Positions 22,985 through 35,769 of a stretch of DNA of 64,000 nt are shown here, piece after piece. Both the position numbers and the translations under genes were made by a program. The stretch covers positions 17,364,348 through 17,428,347 of the forward strand of contig CAIIXF020000006.1 of the NCBI GenBank assembly GCA_903813345.2. Direction: 5' to 3'. Each line of letters opens with the position of its first letter. The first letter of the stretch is position 1. The notes under the pieces are model-generated. The model worked only from the letters and a program-made list of their open reading frames with translations. It had not been told where the DNA came from and did no database searches. The stretch is from Owenia fusiformis (lineage: Eukaryota > Annelida > Polychaeta > Sabellida > Oweniidae).

Positions 22985-23380
22985 AAAGGACGATTCTCGG
23001 TTTGGAGAACGAAGTTCATCAATCTAAATGAGCATTATCCCTGCTTCGGACAAATTTGATTTTTTTACATAGTATAGATTTGAATGTCGTCTTTTGAATA
23101 GTCATAATTTAATTTGGGTAATATTTCTAGATTTTTCGCAAAAAAAATATTAGCGCAGTACACTGATGAACTTCTTTCCCCAAATCGAGACTTGTATTTT
23201 ATTGAAATCGGTCTAATTGAGCGTTATCCCTGCTTCAGACCAATTTGTTATTTTTACATCTTGTAGATTTAAATGTCCCCTTTTGAATATTCATAGTTTA
23301 ATTTGGGTAATATTTTTAAATTTTTCATGAAAAAAATTATTAGCCTAGGAGACTGTTCTCCAAACCGAGAATCGTCCTTT
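22985..23380 (-). mobile_element. MITE family E, 396 bp, copy 2 (inverted relative to copy 1)
   Basis: Starts AAAGGACGATTCTCGGTTTG and ends with the exact inverse (CAAACCGAGAATCGTCCTTT), so at least 24 bp are perfect inverted repeat; flanking GACC/GGTC extend the symmetry. The whole length aligns as the reverse complement of 7419-7799. Also has two diverged internal halves. Confidence 0.85.
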
Positions 23381-23675
23381 GGTCAAAATATGCCTATTTT
23401 CATCTCATTTTCAAGTGGGTGCAAATGGATTCTCAGGTAGGTGCATGTTTATTATTAAAATCTCAAGTGGATGCATGCAGTGCTCACTTACTTTAATGCT
23501 GTGGAGATCACTGAACTCATAGTAAAAGTAATCAAAGTACTAACTTTAAGTGGAACACCTTTGTTACCTTAAAAGGTGTTCTACTTGAGAGGTGTTCTAC
23601 TTGCAGAGTTTTTTTAACATTCAGTAAATGGGTATCAGGACTTTGAAATAAATAGAGGTTATTTAATGGGAGGGA

Positions 23676-23818
23676 TGGAATATGGATTTTATTCCGAGGG
23701 AAAATATGATATTGGCCAAGGAAAATATCATATTGACCGAGGGCGATAGCCCGAGTGTCAATATGATATTTTCTGAGGCCAATATCATATTTTCTCAAGG
23801 AATAAATCCATATTCCAT
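23676..23818. repeat. large inverted repeat (arms ~60 bp)
   Basis: GGAATATGGATTTTATTCCG at the left mirrors AGGAATAAATCCATATTCC at the right. Between them, AAAATATGATATTGGCC and its complement occur on both sides of a short GAGGGCGATAGCCCGAG centre, itself a hairpin. Likely a MITE core. Confidence 0.75.
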
Positions 23819-23995
23819 CACGACCATCAATAATCTATTTATTTCATAAGTAATAGACCTTTGTCACAGTAATAGACGTAAACTATATGATAATAATTTC
23901 AATAATTTCAATTTTCCAAACGATTTTTTTACTTCCTGTAGAGATGTGCTAGACGAAAAGCGTAAAACTCAAGAGAAATTACCGGGAATATTTCT

Positions 23996-24095
23996 GATAC
24001 GGGATCTGATACGGGATTTTTGCTGATACGGGATCCAATACGGGATCTGATACGGGATTTTGGCTGATACGGGATCTGATACGGGATTTTTCAAA
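23996..24095. repeat. GATACGGGAT iteron-like cluster
   Basis: Seven copies of (G/A)ATACGGGAT in 100 bases, separated by CT or TTTTTGCT spacers. Follows the inverted repeat at 23676-23818 and precedes a hairpin (CACTTTTATTCC...GGAATAAAAAGTG, 24101-24155), so all three may belong to one element. Confidence 0.75.
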
Positions 24096-25060
24096 TAACA
24101 CTTTTATTCCCTGTTATTTTCCCAGGGAAAACATGTTATTATGGAATAAAAAGTGATATCCATCAGAGATTTTACTGTTATACAAAAATGTTATTTAAAC
24201 AAATGTGGAAGTTAAGCATGTTACAAACGTTCTGGTTCTTGACCGATGAATCTTTAGATAATCTTTAATCCATCAGAGAATGTATTGCTGACTGATTGAC
24301 TGTTCTAAAGAATTCCAAAATCATTTCAAGATGATATAACCTTACACAACGATTATAAGCTTTAACAGTATAATCCCGACAATAATTTATCCCCAACTAA
24401 AGTATAAATTGATGAGATATTTAGAGCATCATAAAACTGGTTGAAATCTAGGCTTTAGTTTTCATAACATGTCCTCCGTGTCTGCTCTTGCGTACTTGAG
24501 AATAAATCTTAAGAAATTCGATTTTAATCTTTGTGCTCTGATCATTGATAAATCTTTACCATTAATATGATCTGACATAATCACTCCCCTATGAACTGAG
24601 AACTCAGAATTATGAGGCCACTAATATTCCATGGATGACACACTGCATTTATTTCCTTTAGCTCTCATTCTGCTAATTTTTCTTTTTCGACCCCGGATCA
24701 GATCCGTTAATGAGATATGATATGAACAAATAACATTTTCTTTGAGACGGAGAGAATTAATTGCAACTTAGTTTAAGTCTTATTTGACGATGCCAGACTT
24801 CTTATTTCTTCAATGCAAATCTGTATTCTCACAAATGCCGAAACAGTTTTAGGTTATACGTGTGATAAAGACTTGATTATACTTTTCATCTAGAGTTTGC
24901 TTTGCTCCTAAGATCATAGAGGATGTGGAATCCACATTGACCATTATAAGCTAGTCATGAGACAAGTAATATAAATTTATGTATTGTACTATTTTCTGTA
25001 AAACGATGGGCCTGAGGCCTTTATTTGTTTGTTTGAAAAAAAATAAACTAATAAAAAAAT

Positions 25061-25095
25061 TATAGTGAGGCAAATGCCTCATTTGCCTCACTATA
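25061..25095. repeat. perfect 16-bp inverted repeat
   Basis: TATAGTGAGGCAAATG, loop CCT, CATTTGCCTCACTATA. Followed by two direct ~57-bp copies of an ATAAGCGAGGCTATAGCC unit to about 25205. Confidence 0.8.
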
Positions 25096-25818
25096 AACTA
25101 GTTATTAGATAAGCGAGGCTATAGCCCCACCAAATCAAAATTTTGCCTCAGTATAAGCTAGTTACGAGATAAGCGAGGCTATAGCCTCACTAAATCAAAA
25201 TTTTATACTAAAATTTTAAAGTATTTTCCCTCAAAGAAAACCTTCTAAATGATGTTTAAATGGGATTTAGAGCAAAACAAAACACTCAATGAAATACATT
25301 GTTTCATTGTTGATTTCATTGTTTCTCAGCATTTTTAAATCCTTGTTATACTGTCTGTGCCAATATGCTAACACATTCTTTGTGGCATTTGACAAGTCTG
25401 ATGTAATTTGATTTAAAAAGAGTGAGATATGATAGTTTTTATTATTTTCTGAATACATTAGGCTAATTATAATGTCCAATTACGGTTCAATATTTGTCAG
25501 AATTCCATGTTCATTGAATTGTGTGGTAACATGTGTCGGTTATCTTAAATGGGTAAATTTGATAACGTCAACACTTTTAACAATCCTTAAAAGGTTTTCA
25601 ACACCTGGTTATATATAGACTTCCAAGGAAGTAATATCTGCATTTCGCTTCAGGCCGTTGCAGGTTAATTCTTTTAGCAAAATTAATATGTTTTGCAGAA
25701 GACAACCAGGCTTTATTTGACCATTCTTTTAAATGTAAAATTGAGAAAAATTATTAATATCTGTAAACTTGTTCCCCTACCCAAAAAAGACTGGGGAAGG
25801 TTGGAACATTTTTGAATG

Positions 25819-26038
25819 ACTGGCACGGGCAGAGCCAGAAATTGTCAAGGGGAGGGGTGTGGTTTTTGAATTCGCATCACTGAGTAAATCGAGCTCCAAA
25901 AAGGGGGGTACAGAAATTTTTAAAATTAACATTGTTCTTAAAGTATAAGGTACATTCTTATTGATTTGTTAATGTTTTACTATTACATACTGATTTGTTG
26001 ATGTTTGGATCCCCACCCCTGGCTACGTCCATGACTGG
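25819..26038 (+). mobile_element. MITE of the CAnGGGCnTAGCCA group with 5-bp target duplication
   Basis: ACTGG at 25819-25823 and 26034-26038 flank an element (25824-26033) that starts CACGGGCAGAGCCAG and ends CTGGCTACGTCCATG. The inside shares TGGTTTTTGAATTCGCATCA-like and AAAAGGGGGGTA sequence with 48730-48981. Confidence 0.75.
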
Positions 26039-26039
26039 G

Positions 26040-27795
26040 GGGGGGGGGTAGGTTCCGCCAAATGGATCTCTTAGAAAGGATTCAAATCATATAGACATAA
26101 TAAAATATATTCTGTTTTATGAGTATGAAATATAAAACTCTCCTTTTGAGAGCTGGAGATATTTGCAAACACAGGATACATTATTTGTTATGTTATGTTG
26201 TCTGAGTATATATTAGTAAACTGATTTTTGTCTAAAAAAGTCATCATTAAAGCTGTTTTAAAGAATTAATAAGCAATATTTTCAGCATATATATTGCATG
26301 GTCATGATAACCAATTGTGTTGACATCAAAATAGCACACATTAAATCTCATTGATATTAACACACATGGTGCAGGCTTTGGTAGAATAACAGAATTTGAA
26401 TATATTCATCTTCGCGCGCTCGGTCTTCACTGCGTTCATTGACCATGATCACATTGTTCTTCTTTGCTCCAAGTCTCTGTCTCTTATGAACAAAATCCCT
26501 GGGGATTGGCTCAAAAAGGAGATGCACCCCCTATTCAGACGTCCATGATAAAATGAGCATGCCTATTAGTACATGCACTAGCAGTAGTATTAGATGTATA
26601 TTTCCAAGTACCACCACATCCTTTCTGGGATATACGTAAGTTGTCAATGTCTCTGGTTTTGCCATATGGTGCCACATCCTAGCATGCTTTGTTATTGATT
26701 TTAGGGCTTTCTGTTTTGACCAATATACCTGTTGTATGAATTAATGGGCGTTTTAGCTTTAAATTCTATGTAAAAAATTATATCTCACATATTCGATATT
26801 AATTAAGTTACATGGTTTTCATTTATAATGATTAAAAAAAATTTCTAGAGAATATTGAAGGTTTGTGTATTATAAACTTTAATAATGTTATGTTTTGTGT
26901 GTTATTTGTTGTTGTTTTTGCTGCACCTAGTGTAGTCTACTTAATCTCTTCATTTCTGTTATGTATCTCATTATCTCCCACAAGAGAGTTTTAGACCCCC
27001 CCCACACCCTCCCCAACTCCCCTCCCATCCCCCTTAATCCTTCCAGGCAGCTACGGTATTTAAATCAAATCACATATATGATTACTGAAATATGTCAACC
27101 CTTCATAAATAACAACTTTCTAAAATGAAGTCTTCTAATTGATTTTAACAAGACATTTATGATCTCAAAATTATTAATTAATTTTATAAGATCAAGATTT
27201 AATTATCAGATTTCTAGTTGATCTAGATAAGATTGACATTTATTGATGTTCAAACAATTATGTGACATTTTGTTGATACACAATTATAGTATTTATCTAT
27301 TAGATTTATAGCAGATTTTCTTTTGAATTTCTTGCAAAAAAGATAAAAAATTGACATGTATTGAGGACAGTACAGGGGTCATTCACTATTCCTATTACAA
27401 TGTATGTTCAACATGAACAAGCATATTACATGTCTTTAAAACCAAGGACTGCATCCTATGATATCTTTTAACTTATTTTCAATCTGTATGGAAGAGTCTG
27501 CTTCAAGTCTGTGGACCATTTTCTTCATCAGCTTTATTAAGGAGATAATGTATAAAGGGAATAAGATATTTGTACAATATTTTATTCTTGTGACGTCATA
27601 ACTCAAATATCCGAGAAATGTGTGGAGCTCATAAAGAACATGTCCATGTTATACTCTCATAGACCAATGAGAATATATATTTTGGGCATTTAGGTATATA
27701 TTTATTTTCATTCAGTGCTAACCTTGAGCTGAACTTCACAATCAGGGACATAAACAAAGATAACACAAAAAATGTAATGATTTAAGCCTCTGAAT
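26040..27795. other. single-copy AT-rich stretch, no gene seen
   Basis: No supported frame, splice pair or repeat family. A C-rich tract lies near 26996-27030. Confidence 0.5.
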
Positions 27796-27801
27796 CACAC
27801 C

Positions 27802-28309
27802 GGAATAGCCTGACTACGGTAAAGTCAGATACCGTTGTCACAAATGGTGGACATAACCGTCGCTTCAACTGTTTAATCACTTGGTCCTCATTTCATGGGA
27901 TTTTATCATCGCTAATTCTGTGCATGCATTAAGTTCTTGTGATAATATATCATATAAAATCCCATTTTTGATCAAATTTGGACGTGAATCACCACAATAT
28001 AGGGTCTTCGATATCGTCAATGACAACGGAATCTGAATTTGAGTAATTTAGAAAGACAACAGCATATGGTAATACAGTGTCCGTTGTCCCCTTTCTCATT
28101 TTGATCAGTTAAATTAAAGACTTTATTTTGATGGAAGAAAATTATTAACTGTACAATGTGTATTAAGAAACTTTGATTGATTGTTGTTCCCAAGGAATTT
28201 AGTCTAGGTGCTCTATGAAACACACAGTTCATGAAAATCTAATTGAAGCGACAGTTATGTCCACCATTTGTGAAAACGGTATCTGACTTTACCATTGTCA
28301 GGCTATTCC
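27802..28309. mobile_element. MITE/foldback element with ~67-bp inverted termini, 508 bp
   Basis: Left arm 27802-27868 (GGAATAGCCTGACTACGGTA ... CAAATGGTGGACATAACCGT) is nearly the reverse complement of right arm 28243-28309 (ACAGTTATGTCCACCATTTG ... GTCAGGCTATTCC). Only one copy is in this window. No clear target duplication and no transposase. Confidence 0.8.
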
Positions 28310-28856
28310 AGGTTGTGAATGGTCAGGAAAGACTGTATTATGATTAATATATTTAGCAAAAAGATCCAAATCTGACATTGTTGAGCTGAGAGAATGTGTA
28401 AAACCACGAAGTAGACATTTAGCATGTTATAGAAAACTTTTACTGTGAGTTGAAACTAAATGTCATCTCAATCTTATGTACAAAAAGTGGATAATGGAGA
28501 AAATAAAAATGAACTTTTAGAAACCTTGTATCTAAAAGCTACCAAAGCTACCATGATACGTATAATCCTTAAATGCATTCAGGATTTTGAATCATTACCC
28601 CTATGACATGTTGATGTAGTGGTATTACCATATCATACACAGTATCTGACACTATCTGTTACATCATTTCTACATCCAGACATATATGTTGGTTTCTGGT
28701 GTTATCTCTGCCCATATTTTGAATTTTGTATTGAATTTGTCTCAATATGTATGGCAGTGTTTCCCTTTTCAAGTTGTTTGGGATATTGTGTTTTGTTTCT
28801 TTGTGCACCCATTATTTTCTTACTGGGTTTCTTCAATTCTATTTGACACCAGGTTC

Positions 28857-28905
28857 TGTAACAATTGGCAGGTGGTGACATTTTGCATGTTGCACCTTGT
28901 CTAAA
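28857..28905 (+). repeat. family B repeat, right-end fragment
   Basis: TGTAACAATTGGCAGGTGGT then GACATTTTGCATGTTGC ACCTTG, without the left half. Confidence 0.55.
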
Positions 28906-28909
28906 TATC

Positions 28910-30095
28910 ATGAGGGTGTGAAACTCACAATGCTATATGAATCTTTCTCCTGTGCCACGTCTTTGTTCACTTGGCCCCCAGTCTGAATGCAGGGAAGACC
29001 AAGTGTTTGAAGATGCCTTGGCTATTACTCATATTTGAACAAAGCCACTTTCTGACTTATTCCTGAAATGGTTAGTGCTTGTTTTTTCTTTACCCCTTTC
29101 TTATTTTAGTCCTTTTAAGTTTGATCAGCATTCAAAACTGACAGCTGCCTACCTCCCAATGTTGGTCACTTTTTTGTCTCGACAGAAAGGTCATTTTTTA
29201 TGACTTGAAATTGGTCAACAACATGCACCTTGAAGTCATCCTCTTTGAACTTTGGCATACATGTAGACCATATCGGCATTGGATGTGATCATTTCTTTGT
29301 TCTGTAAGTCTGGAGAATGTTTTAGAATGAGAAACCTGATAAAGGGGTTTGATATTACAATTGATTGCACCTAACATTATTACTATATCTGGAACTACAT
29401 GTTTTAATGGTGTTTTAAAACATTATAAAGTGTCAGTAACAGTATTGTTTGTTAACCTCTTGAATCCCAGGCTCTAAAATCAGTTGAAACCAGAATATTT
29501 TTCATTTTTGCCAGTTTATGAAATTTGACTACATACGCATACATCAGGTGAGGCTCATTTTAGTTAAATTATTCAGCAGCGATCATTTCTACATATTTCA
29601 AAACATTTTTGGTGGAAATTGGATGGAAATTGTTCAAAGTAGAGCAGTTTTAGTGACACATTTTGTGACGGATAATCTCGTCACTCTGGGTTTCAAGGTC
29701 ATCTCCGAGGTGACAAGAAATCTCGTCACTCTGGGTAGTCAAGATAACAACCTTCTACCTTGGAGTGCATATACAGTGATGACAGAAGTCATCACAGCTA
29801 GCATTTACTTAGCATATATATTGAGCATATTTAATAAAAGTTGGTGATGTATTTTTATATCAAAAATCTAGTATTATCAGTAGTAGTCTCTTTAACATGT
29901 CATTCAGAATTTTCATGAGATATTGTTTACTTTTGAAATTGTTTCAGCCTACTGCACTAAGCTAAAAGTCATCTGAGACTTAATTTAAAAAAGTCGTTAT
30001 GATAACAGAATAATCCCCAGGTATTGTGATTGTAACAGCTTTATGCAATGTAAATTAATTATACATTCTTGAATTTTGTTTTAATGCATCACAGG
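28910..30095. other. no gene seen
   Basis: Old, unplaced sequence. Two near copies of AATCTCGTCACTCTGGGT lie at about 29677 and 29721 within a frame that shows no protein-like character. Confidence 0.4.
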
Positions 30096-30099
30096 AAAT

Positions 30100-30520
30100 T
30101 CACACAGCTAGCTAGGCAAGGTGTGTCCAATTCCAGCCTATCCAGATACAGTATTTCTTATAACTGCAGTGCATTATATAACCAATCACCGCATCAAAGG
30201 TCATTCATTGAATGGTTGTCATCAAGGTGACAACTGGATTCTACAGATTGAAATTGATGCTTTGCCAACTCGACCCATGCAAAAAGTTCCATTAAAAATA
30301 TATTCTTTTAGTAATTTTGTAAAAAATATTTTAGAATATGTCAGAATTTAAGCCCAAGACCTGATTTATTCCACTCGGGCGTTGTTTCCTAAACTTTGCA
30401 TTTCCGCTGCATGGTTATGCAAAGATTTGAAAACAATACCTTCGAGAGATATGATTCAGTCCACAATGTACTTAAATCCTTCAGTCCAGGGCTTAAATCC
30501 TTAAATAATCATAGACCACT
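30100..30520 (-). repeat. dispersed repeat family C, reverse orientation
   Basis: ATATAACCAATCACCGCATC, ATTGAAATTGATGCTTTGCC and TTTAAGCCCAAGACCTG are reverse complements of the family C blocks seen at 6290-6610 and 39540-39950. Confidence 0.6.
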
Positions 30521-30892
30521 AATGAGTGAAAAAGAGGCAAAGTTTGACTTTTTCTGCACAATCTTTTCAGAATTTCTAATGCCTGTAGATCCATCAACTA
30601 TTGAAATATACTTTAGAAAGGTTCCAACAAAAGTTTTGCAGTTTTCCATGCCATCTCACAATCATAAAAAAATTGAAATTATTTATTGATTGGATTTTTA
30701 TTTATTTATTTTATAATTTAATCCTATTAAGGCAATGTTTATCTATTAATTTAAGCCACACTTGCTGATTACTAGAATTTCTTTATCCTGTTTAGATAGA
30801 GCTACAGAATCCAGTTCTTTGAAATTTAATCCTTGGTTTGTTTTTGCTTTTGCAATAAAGTGAAGTTCTGGAAAATTAGTTGCGAATAAACT

Positions 30893-31132
30893 ATGGAAAA
30901 TGAAATATAAACTCTAGATTTATAATCTATAAACTGTAGAAAATAAAATATGAACTCTAGATTTATAATCTTTAAACTGTAGAAAATAAAATATGAACTC
31001 TAGATTTAAAATCTATAAACTGTAGAAAATGAAATATGAACTCTAGATTTATAATCTATAAACTGTAGAAAATCAAATATGAAATCTACATTTATAATCT
31101 ATAAACTATAGGAAATGAAATATGAACTCTAG
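30893..31132. repeat. 43-bp tandem repeat, about 5.5 copies
   Basis: Unit GAAAATGAAATATGAACTCT plus AGATTTATAATCTATAAACTGTA, with few substitutions between copies. The unit includes the palindromic AGATTTATAATCT-like core. Confidence 0.9.
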
Positions 31133-31883
31133 ACTCGTCACAAGATGGTCTAGTTGAAAGCCCATGGTACAATAGATCAATTTCTGAAAAAATAGTGAAT
31201 CACAAATTCATGTGGGACTATTAATATATATGAAAGATTTTATTGCAAATTATTGCAAAAATGCTTATTCCTAATTCATTATATTGAGAAAATGTTTCAA
31301 CTTCATTTTAATAAACAGACTGGTACTCAACTTCACCCGGGTAACTTCATATACCTCAAAATTGAATACAAAAAATTTCTATTTATGACATACAAGGCCC
31401 TTTAAACTCATCTAAGTATGATATTTATAGTGACTGAATTTTATTACAAAGTTGTGTGTTGTTTAATTTGCCAATCTACAAGAGATACTCTATCAGAATT
31501 GTTGTTGTTTAAATAAGAGAGGGGTTAACCATGGATTGAGATGGGGTTGGGGGTTAGACCAGCTTGCCTCTTGTTTATGAATTTAATTTCCTAATTTCGG
31601 TCAAGGGGAAACATGAGCCAAAGGAATCTCTAAGTTATTGTTATATCAAAACTATTTACCTAAGACATGGTTGTTTATTTATAGTATCTATTTTGATAAA
31701 TGAGCCATTCGAAGTGACATTGATTACAAAGCATCTAAGAAAAAGCAGCCAACATTATCTCAAGCTGTACATTTTTTCATTTTTAAAAAATATGACAATT
31801 TTTGGGGAAACACAAGGTATCAGTTTTTAAAGAAGGGGTAAAATATGAAAAACAGTTTATTGTATAACGTTTCAATTTCAATA

Positions 31884-32021
31884 GTGGTGACATATTGTTA
31901 TAGTGTCCAACTGTTTTGTGGCACTGGTTGGTGTATGGTACTGTAGTTGGTGGATGGTATTCGTTGTTCAATGTCTGTATCAAATGCAGGTGGTGACATT
32001 TTGCATGTTAATGTCTTGTCT
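31884..32021 (+). repeat. family B repeat
   Basis: GTGGTGACATATTGTTATAG through GCAGGTGGTGACATTTTGCA and GTTAATGTCTTG. Confidence 0.8.
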
Positions 32022-33188
32022 ATGTTAATATGATAAACTCACAATATGAGTAACTATTTAGTCTTCACTTAAAAATGTGATCACTGTACAAAGGTGTTAA
32101 CATTTGTAAGCTTAAAATGCTTATGGGGCAACTAGGTAGTTTAATTAAAAGGTCAGGTATTTCCCCTGTATCCTTATAATAAACCATAAGATAATTAATA
32201 GACCAATGTCTTATGATACAGGATGTTGTAAGTTATCTTCATTTAATAAAAATCAAATAAGATTATTTTATTTTATCTTTCTCGTGAACTTTGCATAACT
32301 TTTTATTATCAGTTTGATTTTATATTAGTGAAGTACATGTAAGTTCACTGCCTTGAGATGTATCCTTTATCAAGAGAGAAAAAAGATGTAGAATTATCCT
32401 ACGATGAAACAATATTTATGTCTACATTTTTTCCCAACTTCAGAGGAATTTTCAAGAAAGTCGGTGCCAATTTTTTATCTATATCACCTCACAAACATCT
32501 TAGTTGAAAAAGAAAACAAATCGGGGAATGCAGGGTTATGATTGGCCGATTAAACTCAGGATGGAGTTACTAGGCCACCTAGAGTATTTAATGTAACTTA
32601 ACCTGATAAATGGGTTCTGTTTTCCTTCTATTGTTTTTGCTGGCAGATTAATGAATCCGTTGTCAGGGTCGGTTTTATTTATTCTGTCGGCACCTAGACA
32701 TTCTCGGATACTGTAATGACTAATTATGTTCACTATCAAAATACATGTAGTCAAAACATGGTTTCTATCACGATCATAGGGTAATTAGAAAAATGATGTG
32801 TCAACGCTGAATTTTTTGTTTTGTTTTTGCAACAAATGTTATAAATGCCATATATAGATTTAGAATGTGACCTCCCAAAGACAAGCAAAATATGAGTATA
32901 GTAAAATCTGCATTTTAGTACCATCAGGATAGGCCAGAAGTGTTCAAATTGGCTGTGTTTACATGATAAAAAAATGGGACAAAAAGTAACATTCAGAAAT
33001 TATTCAGATTTTATCATTTTAATTGTGCAACATTTTCCGGTTTTGTTATTTTTGTGCAACATTTTAGGATTTTTATGCAATATTTCAGGATCTATTATTT
33101 TTTTATTGCAAAATTTTAGGAGGCATATTGAGTTGAATTGAGGAGCATTTTGGTGTCATGAAAAATGTTTAAGTGCTGTTTGGATATG

Positions 33189-33409
33189 TACAGGGTGTCA
33201 AATGTTCTCCCCCTCAACTTTAACATCCACAAGATGTTGCATAACATTTTTGTCTACAGTAGGATATCTGAATTGTTCTTTAACACTAGGCTTCATGGAG
33301 CAACTCTTACAAGAAGTTTCAGATGACTAGCTCAACATTATGCACATTTATACACAAGAAGTCATACTCTTGAAAACATAAGGGGGACATATTTATTTGC
33401 CACCCTGTA
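33189..33409. mobile_element. Tc1/mariner-type MITE, TA-flanked, 217 bp
   Basis: TA|CAGGGTGTCAAATGTTC at the left and TTTGCCACCCTG|TA at the right. The CAGGGTG end plus TA target is typical of Tc1/mariner-derived MITEs. A shorter relative lies at 61386-61485. Confidence 0.7.
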
Positions 33410-33419
33410 CATTTGTAGG

Positions 33420-35620
33420 GAATGCAGTAAGCAACATAAAACCAGCTGGAAGAATTCCATGTGAAGCTTGAAATTATTCCTTGCATTCTTCAACATTTTC
33501 ACCTTAGTTGCTAATCGAAAGGGATTATATTGAAAAATAAAATATGTATACCTTGCTTTCGTAAGACCAGTTGTTTCGGCGACTTTGAAATAATATTTTG
33601 TTCTTGTATATTGTCATGTCCTGAAACTATTGCTCCTAAATTATAGTCTAAGGAGAAAGAATTTGGAGGGACCTTAAACAAAGGTATTTTTTGCTTCTCC
33701 TTTAGGAGAAAATCCCCAAGTAAGCAATGTGATTTATGTTTACTCAAGGAGGTTAGATTTCAGCTATTTTTTGACTTTTTGATAAGTTTTTTTATTTCGA
33801 ATTGATGTGGCTATTTAATATAATTGCTTCACAATAGTCTTTATGATTACATCATAATAGATTTCCAATACCCTATTAAACAACAAATTCAAAAACATAC
33901 TCTTGATTCTCAAATTGCCTAGATTGTATTTGTGTTTCTAAATCCCGTTTAATTCTTTCACTCATTGCCCCGCTGTGTGTGTTTTATGGTATTTTATGCC
34001 AAGAAAAACACAAGACGAACATATTGCATCACACCAAGAATAACAATCTCTCTGCTAGAATTACAAACAATTATCTTCCTAATTGTCAAGCTGTTACATA
34101 TGTTTGTTTTCCTCTCAAACAATTGAAGAAACACACCTGGTAGTATTACTTTACTATGGATACTGGAGGTATAAATGTTATGTCGATGATTCAGCTATTT
34201 CCCGCTGAATAAGACTCTGTGTTTTGATGGAGATTTGAAGCGGAAAATTCAAGGGATGGAATTGATAGAATTGATAATGCCAAATCCTAATGTATGTTTA
34301 ATTATTGAGGGTGACACCTCGGGTTATCTTTCTGGCAGAAGAACTTTTACAAAATGGCTGCCATGAAGCAGACGGACATTAATTACTCCCATGTGGATTA
34401 TTTCAAATACAACTCTTTTCTTTGAATTACAACAACACCCAATATTCTTTCTGATTATCTAAACAATTGCAATTAATGATATTTATATTTAACTAAAATT
34501 GCACAGGAAACATGAACATTTAGTTCTGGCTTCTAGACATATTTATGCACTTTTTGTGCAAAACTGAAAGATGTAGACCATATATAGAATGAATTATGTG
34601 TACCTGAAAGTAACATGGCACATCAACTAGGAAGTCATTTAAATTGCTGAACATGTAGAACTACCTTAAAGGGGCATGGACTGAATTTAGAATAACTGTT
34701 AAAGGCGCTTTTATTTTGTATTACTGTGAATGAGGTTTGTATTGAGTATCTTGTTTGGTAGCATATGTATCATATTTATAAAGAGGCTTTCAGTATTTGA
34801 ATTAGAAAGGTTGATGCCTAACCCAAATGCGAGTAGGTAGTTACCAGTTTCACCACCAGGTGGCTGATTCGGGTCAATTAACATGGCAGGTATATAAGAA
34901 AGTTCCCTTAAACTTGAATATTATCAATTCTAGTGACTCAATTTTCATATAACCCTTATGTGTCTGATACTTATACTAATGAAAATATGTCCAGTAAAGC
35001 AAAATATTATCTGTCCACTAAAAGAAAAGATATTTCATTTTTTGTGATTTTATAGCATGGGGTCTATGGGGAATCTCCCCAAGCTAGAAGTCACATTTTC
35101 AAAGAAAATTAATTTTTCAAAGTTGATAAACACTTTTTAAAACCACATTTCTAGATGTAATTTTACATGTAGATTTCAAATATGATATTACTTTGACTGA
35201 ATTTTTAATGACGTAAATCAAGATTATTTCTACTCGCATCTGGGTTATTGGCATAGAACTTCTCCTCAAACTGGAATAAATTTCAAATATGGCTGATCAA
35301 TTTAAATTAGCCAACATTTTTGTTGATAACTTAAATTCCAGACAACAGATATAAATCAAATTTCATTTCCTAATGCAAATTGTTACATTGGGTCCTCTAC
35401 TCAAAAGAAGAGATTTTCAAGATGGTCACTGAATTCAAAATACATAATACATAATTTCTAGTTCTGGACCAAATTTTTGGGCTAATGTTTGAAAGAAATA
35501 GAACCACAATATTTCAATATTTCTGCTCAATTCAAAATGATTGTCACTTTTTGGAAAGAATATGATGATTTTATAGAAAATATAATTTTGATAACTTAGG
35601 TAACAGTTAGAGATTTCTCT
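33420..35620. other. single-copy stretch, no gene seen; possible regulatory landscape
   Basis: No supported coding frame or named repeat. Parts (33940-34480) have balanced composition with TAAT/ATTA and CAATTG motifs and no repeat signature, which could be conserved non-coding DNA. This is inference only. Confidence 0.35.
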
Positions 35621-35621
35621 A

Positions 35622-35764
35622 TTATGTCACCACCACAAGTGGTGACCTATTGTTATAGCCTCCAATATTTTTTGTAGATGGTGTTCGGCAGTTGGCATTC
35701 AGCTTTCGGAGTTTGATTTCTGTAACAAATGGCAGGTGGTGACATTTTGCATGTTAATATCTTG
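35622..35764 (+). repeat. family B repeat, near full length
   Basis: TATGTCACCACCACAAGTGG at the left, with the terminal hairpin intact, and GGCAGGTGGTGACATTTTGC with ATGTTAATATCTTG at the right. Confidence 0.8.
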
Positions 35765-35769
35765 CTCTG

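Noticed and set aside
28619-28904. Cys/Phe-rich plus-strand frames
   Set aside because: They overlap a family B fragment, and the composition reflects T-rich DNA.
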